Assembly (NCBI GenBank): GCA_015493635.1
Contig: WGCU01000043.1
Span: forward strand, 1-64,000
Length of the DNA stretch: 64,000 nucleotides
Source: Spirochaetaceae bacterium
GTDB lineage: Bacteria; Spirochaetota; Spirochaetia; B11-G9
Direction of reading: 5' to 3'
Part shown: positions 63,193-64,000 of the stretch, piece after piece
Position numbering within the stretch: the first letter of the stretch is position 1
Layout of the letters: every line of letters starts with the position of its first letter
Notes under the pieces: model-generated
Told to the model about the DNA's origin: nothing
What the model saw: the letters and a program-made list of their open reading frames with translations, nothing else
The model's database searches: none
Position numbers and translations under genes: made by a program

Positions 63193-64000
63193 ATGAACAG
63201 TGTACGGAACTCCGGTCTTTCTGGTGTATGGACCCACGCTACTGATATTGTTGTTGAAAAAGGGGAAGGTATCTATCTCTATGATACCGAAGGAAAGAGA
63301 TACATAGACTTTACAAGCGGTATCGGTGTCGTGAATACCGGGCACTGTCATCCGGAAGTTGTAGCCGCAATTCAGAAACAGGCAGCAGCACTTATTTTCG
63401 GGCAGCTGAATATTGTTACCCATAAGCCGGTACTTCAATTGGCCGAAAAGCTTAATACTCTAACACCGCCGGAGCTTGACACCTTCTTTTTCTCCAACAG
63501 CGGTGCCGAAGCAGTAGAAGCAGCAGTAAAACTAGCCAAGCATGCTACCGGAAAGACAAACATCATTGTTTTTAACGGCAGTTTTCATGGAAGAACACAT
63601 CTGACCATGGCAATGACGACAAGCAAGCCTATCTATCGGAAGAAATATCAACCCTTGGTAGCCGGTATATTTACCTCGCCCTATCCCTATGCCTATTACT
63701 ATGGATGGCCTGAGAAGGAAACTCTTGATTTTGCGGTGAAGGAGCTTGAGAAAGTTCTGGCATCCCAGACTTCACCTGAAGAAACTGCCGCAATTATTGT
63801 TGAGCCTGTACTTGGCGAGGGAGGATACGTTGTTCCCCCCAATGGATTTTTAAAAAAAATACGGGAAATTTGTGACAAAAATGGAATCCTTATGATAGCT
63901 GATGAGATTCAGTCCGGGTTCGGCCGTACCGGCAGGTTTTTTGCGTTTGAGCACGAACAGATTGTTCCGGATATCGTTACCATAGCAAAGGGAGTTGCGT
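63193..64000 (+). CDS. Class III aminotransferase (GabT-like), cut by window end
   Basis: The first 269 codons of a PLP-dependent class III aminotransferase. Visible features are the YLYDTEGKRYIDFTSGIGVVNTGHCHPEV start, NSGAEAVEAAVKLAKHATGK for phosphate binding, FHGRTHLTM, EPVLGEGGYVVPP, ADEIQSGFGRTG (Asp contacting the pyridine nitrogen) and the probable Schiff-base Lys266 in TIAKG at the very edge. The pattern fits 4-aminobutyrate aminotransferases best; related omega-aminotransferases cannot be excluded. It continues to the right. Confidence 0.88.
   Translation, partial: MNSVRNSGLSGVWTHATDIVVEKGEGIYLYDTEGKRYIDFTSGIGVVNTGHCHPEVVAAIQKQAAALIFGQLNIVTHKPVLQLAEKLNTLTPPELDTFFFSNSGAEAVEAAVKLAKHATGKTNIIVFNGSFHGRTHLTMAMTTSKPIYRKKYQPLVAGIFTSPYPYAYYYGWPEKETLDFAVKELEKVLASQTSPEETAAIIVEPVLGEGGYVVPPNGFLKKIREICDKNGILMIADEIQSGFGRTGRFFAFEHEQIVPDIVTIAKGVA

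Overview
The window is spirochaete chromosome, most likely a free-living or gut member of the Spirochaetaceae/Treponemataceae group. The main evidence is a periplasmic-flagellum gene set that includes the collar protein FlbB, a hook protein FlgE whose Lys165 and Cys178 match the residues of the treponemal lysinoalanine cross-link, and FliY in place of a short FliN. Many genes start with TTG or GTG behind strong Shine-Dalgarno (SD) sequences. No phage, transposase, CRISPR array or tRNA gene was seen.

Region by region (+ strand unless stated): (1) 1-511: end of an rRNA operon (5S rRNA, terminator), then about 350 bp without a gene that holds two palindromic elements. (2) 512-9074: tandem-domain universal stress protein, CheW, a DegT-like protein lacking the PLP lysine, NAD kinase, RecN, three proteins of unknown or degenerate function (one a LytM/M23 domain without most zinc ligands) and a methyltransferase. 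(3) 9040-13978: glycan cluster with a GH57/DUF3536 protein (minus), a DUF4912 protein and a GH57 branching enzyme, plus a small minus-strand gene. (4) 14100-23754: compact division/cell-wall (dcw) cluster behind a promoter with MraZ-type repeats: mraZ, rsmH, ftsL, murF, mraY, ftsW, ftsQ, ftsA, ftsZ, then a Xer recombinase. ftsI, murE, murD, murG, murC and ddl are absent. (5) 23751-28268: TPR lipoprotein, dprA, second Xer recombinase, hslV, hslU. (6) 28339-57145: flagellar/chemotaxis supercluster flgB-flgC-fliE-fliF-fliG-fliH-fliI-fliJ-flbB-fliK-flgD-flgE-flbD-motA-motB-fliL-fliM-fliY-fliO-fliP-fliQ-fliR-flhB-flhA-flhF-flhG-membrane protein-fliA-fapA-like-small protein-SwrB-like-cheA. (7) 57151-63054, minus: an operon of two lipoproteins, one exported protein, an ABC-F ATPase and exonuclease III. 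(8) 63193-end: a class III aminotransferase cut by the window edge, divergent from the minus operon across a short region with overlapping palindromes.

From mraZ to cheA (about 43 kb) every gene points the same way and the gaps are about 75 bp or less, so division, recombination/proteolysis and motility genes could be largely co-transcribed, with a few candidate internal promoters. The order dprA-xer-hslVU-flgB to flhG-sigma28-SwrB-like matches the Bacillus subtilis fla/che operon closely and appears to be an ancient arrangement. The most distinctive observations are the active-site losses in the DegT-like and LytM-like proteins, the FlgE cross-link residues, the MraZ repeats running into the mraZ start codon, and the alternative hairpins at both ends of the window.
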